Part shown: positions 62,801 through 64,000 of the stretch, piece after piece
Position numbering within the stretch: position 1 is the first letter of the stretch
Layout of the letters: each line of letters starts with the position of its first letter
Assembly: GCA_037013685.1 (NCBI GenBank)
Contig: CM072886.1
Span: 24,435,080 to 24,499,079 of the forward strand
Direction: 5' to 3'
DNA from: Acridotheres tristis
Taxonomy: Eukaryota; Chordata; Aves; Passeriformes; Sturnidae
DNA length: 64,000 nucleotides
Position numbers and translations under genes: made by a program
The notes under the pieces: model-generated
The model's database searches: none
Seen by the model: the letters and a program-made list of their open reading frames with translations, nothing else
What the model was told of the DNA's origin: nothing

Positions 62801-64000
62801 GCTCTCGATCTGGCCTTGAACACATCTGGAATTGTAATAGCAAGACTTGTCTCCTAACTTGTGTAGTAATGGAGGTGTGGGAATAGGCAATTCCAAGTTT
62901 CCAGATGCCTCAAAGTGTCCTCTTCTCAGCATTCAATGACTGAATGTTTTTTAGGACAGGGACTTAGCTTGAAAGCAGAAGGTTGTTCCTCCTAATGGAG
63001 CTGCATAAAGAGATACATATTCCATAGTGGCAGCCCATTACGCTGAGAGCAATCAGTGTGGGGCAAGGTTCAGGGAAAGATGGAAATGAGTTCCTCCTCC
63101 CCAGTCACACGGGTTGACATAAACAATGTATTTCATACCTGGCTAACTTTTAAATATAGAGGTTTAGATACTGTACATTCACCCAGCAATAGTTGTAGTG
63201 ACAGGTGTTCTGCCAACACATCTGACATCTGAAATGCATGTTTGTATGTCAGGGATATGCACATGCAGAGAGCAAAGGCCTTTGCCTATATTTATTTTCC
63301 TTCCCCAAGAGATAGTAACACGATATGCTCTTAAAGTCTGAATGCTTGCACTCGAGATCGCAGGCAGAACCATACTTTAATTCCTGAGTAGAGTAAAAAA
63401 TGAAAAGAGAAACTGTCAAATTCAAAAGCTGTTTGAAGATCCATAGCTTGAAGCAAGGTAAGCTCCCATTTGTATTATTTAGTCTGGCTTTTACCCGGAG
63501 GGACTGTATCACATGCCAGCAAGCTTGCAGCTTTTAAATAACTTACCGACCTAACAGAGCTCTTTGTTCCTATAATTTTGAATTTATTTATTTTTCCATT
63601 TTTTCTTGTCTATTCATTTCCTTTCGAAGACATTTAAAGGACATGCAGTCTACTTGTCTCTCCTCCAGACAGAATCTTTTTTCTCATAGTATAAAAAGTA
63701 GCTGTCTCTCCCACCGGGAGTTCCTATTGCTATAGTCTCTCTTATTTAATCCTTTTTCTTTTCTTCCTGCTTAATTATGTTAAGCTTCAAAACAAATAAG
63801 ACTTGCTCTGACCTCGGACTTAGAGGTCACAGCACTGCTGAGTGTTGAAAGAAAATCTCTAGAGCCCGGGCATTCAGGACTTTGGTAAAGTACTAGGAAG
63901 GCATGGCTAGTGCAGCAGCAAGGGAGAACACAAAGTAAGATGATTTGTTATTGCCTGCACAAAAGACTAAGCATTTTTCACCACTGCTGCATCCTTTTTT
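59861..64000. other. Flank upstream of ASNS, no gene found
   Basis: AT-rich DNA with a short GT array at 60313. The 135-aa frame at 61151-61558 (+) is hydrophobic and Ser-rich but matches no family I know and has no promoter or splice support. No exon of a neighbouring gene was recognised. Confidence 0.5.
60313..60328 (+). repeat. Short (GT)n microsatellite
   Basis: GGTGTGTGTGTGTG within TGTGGTGTG; about 6-7 units, in the ASNS upstream flank. Confidence 0.85.

Overview
This is nuclear DNA from a bird, most likely a songbird. It carries avian-style CR1 LINE fragments with typical 3' ends and two long solo LTRs that resemble passerine retroviral LTR families. Its substance P has the bird form, with Arg at position 3 where mammals have Lys. 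The gene order (TAC1 on + followed by ASNS on -, converging) matches the vertebrate TAC1-ASNS neighbourhood (human 7q21.3). Coding DNA is about 3% of the window and all of it lies in small spliced exons, so almost every long open frame is a chance or repeat-derived frame.

Layout. 1-26000: AT-rich intergenic DNA upstream of TAC1, with one CR1 fragment (about 6690-7285), a degenerate 3-unit tandem repeat (8163-8350), an AAAAG pentanucleotide array (12012-12176), an AAT array (18661-18700), an AG array and a perfect 12-bp hairpin (25902-25930). 26050-28060: CpG island holding the TAC1 promoter (TATA at 26852) and exons 1 to 3. 26882-33110: TAC1, encoding a 115-aa protachykinin that contains substance P, a neuropeptide-gamma-type peptide and neurokinin A. 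The mammalian exon 4 is not found. 33110-44090: intergenic DNA with two CR1 fragments. 44262-59580: ASNS on the - strand, with 11 coding exons that join in frame to exactly 561 aa (the human length), a noncoding first exon and a CpG-island promoter that keeps the amino-acid-response element TGATGAAAC. Two LTRs sit in ASNS introns, antisense to the gene. 59650-64000: upstream flank with no recognised gene.

The two genes do not share a pathway. TAC1 makes secreted neuropeptides that act on tachykinin receptors; ASNS makes asparagine in the cytosol and is induced by amino-acid and ER stress through ATF4. I found no novel multi-gene system. The most useful observations are the reduced TAC1 exon set, an upstream ORF that ends on the TAC1 start codon, the half-conserved ASNS stress element, and an LTR inserted about 60 bp from an ASNS splice acceptor. 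All exon coordinates come from reading splice sites, frames and remembered family sequence; no alignment or RNA evidence was available.
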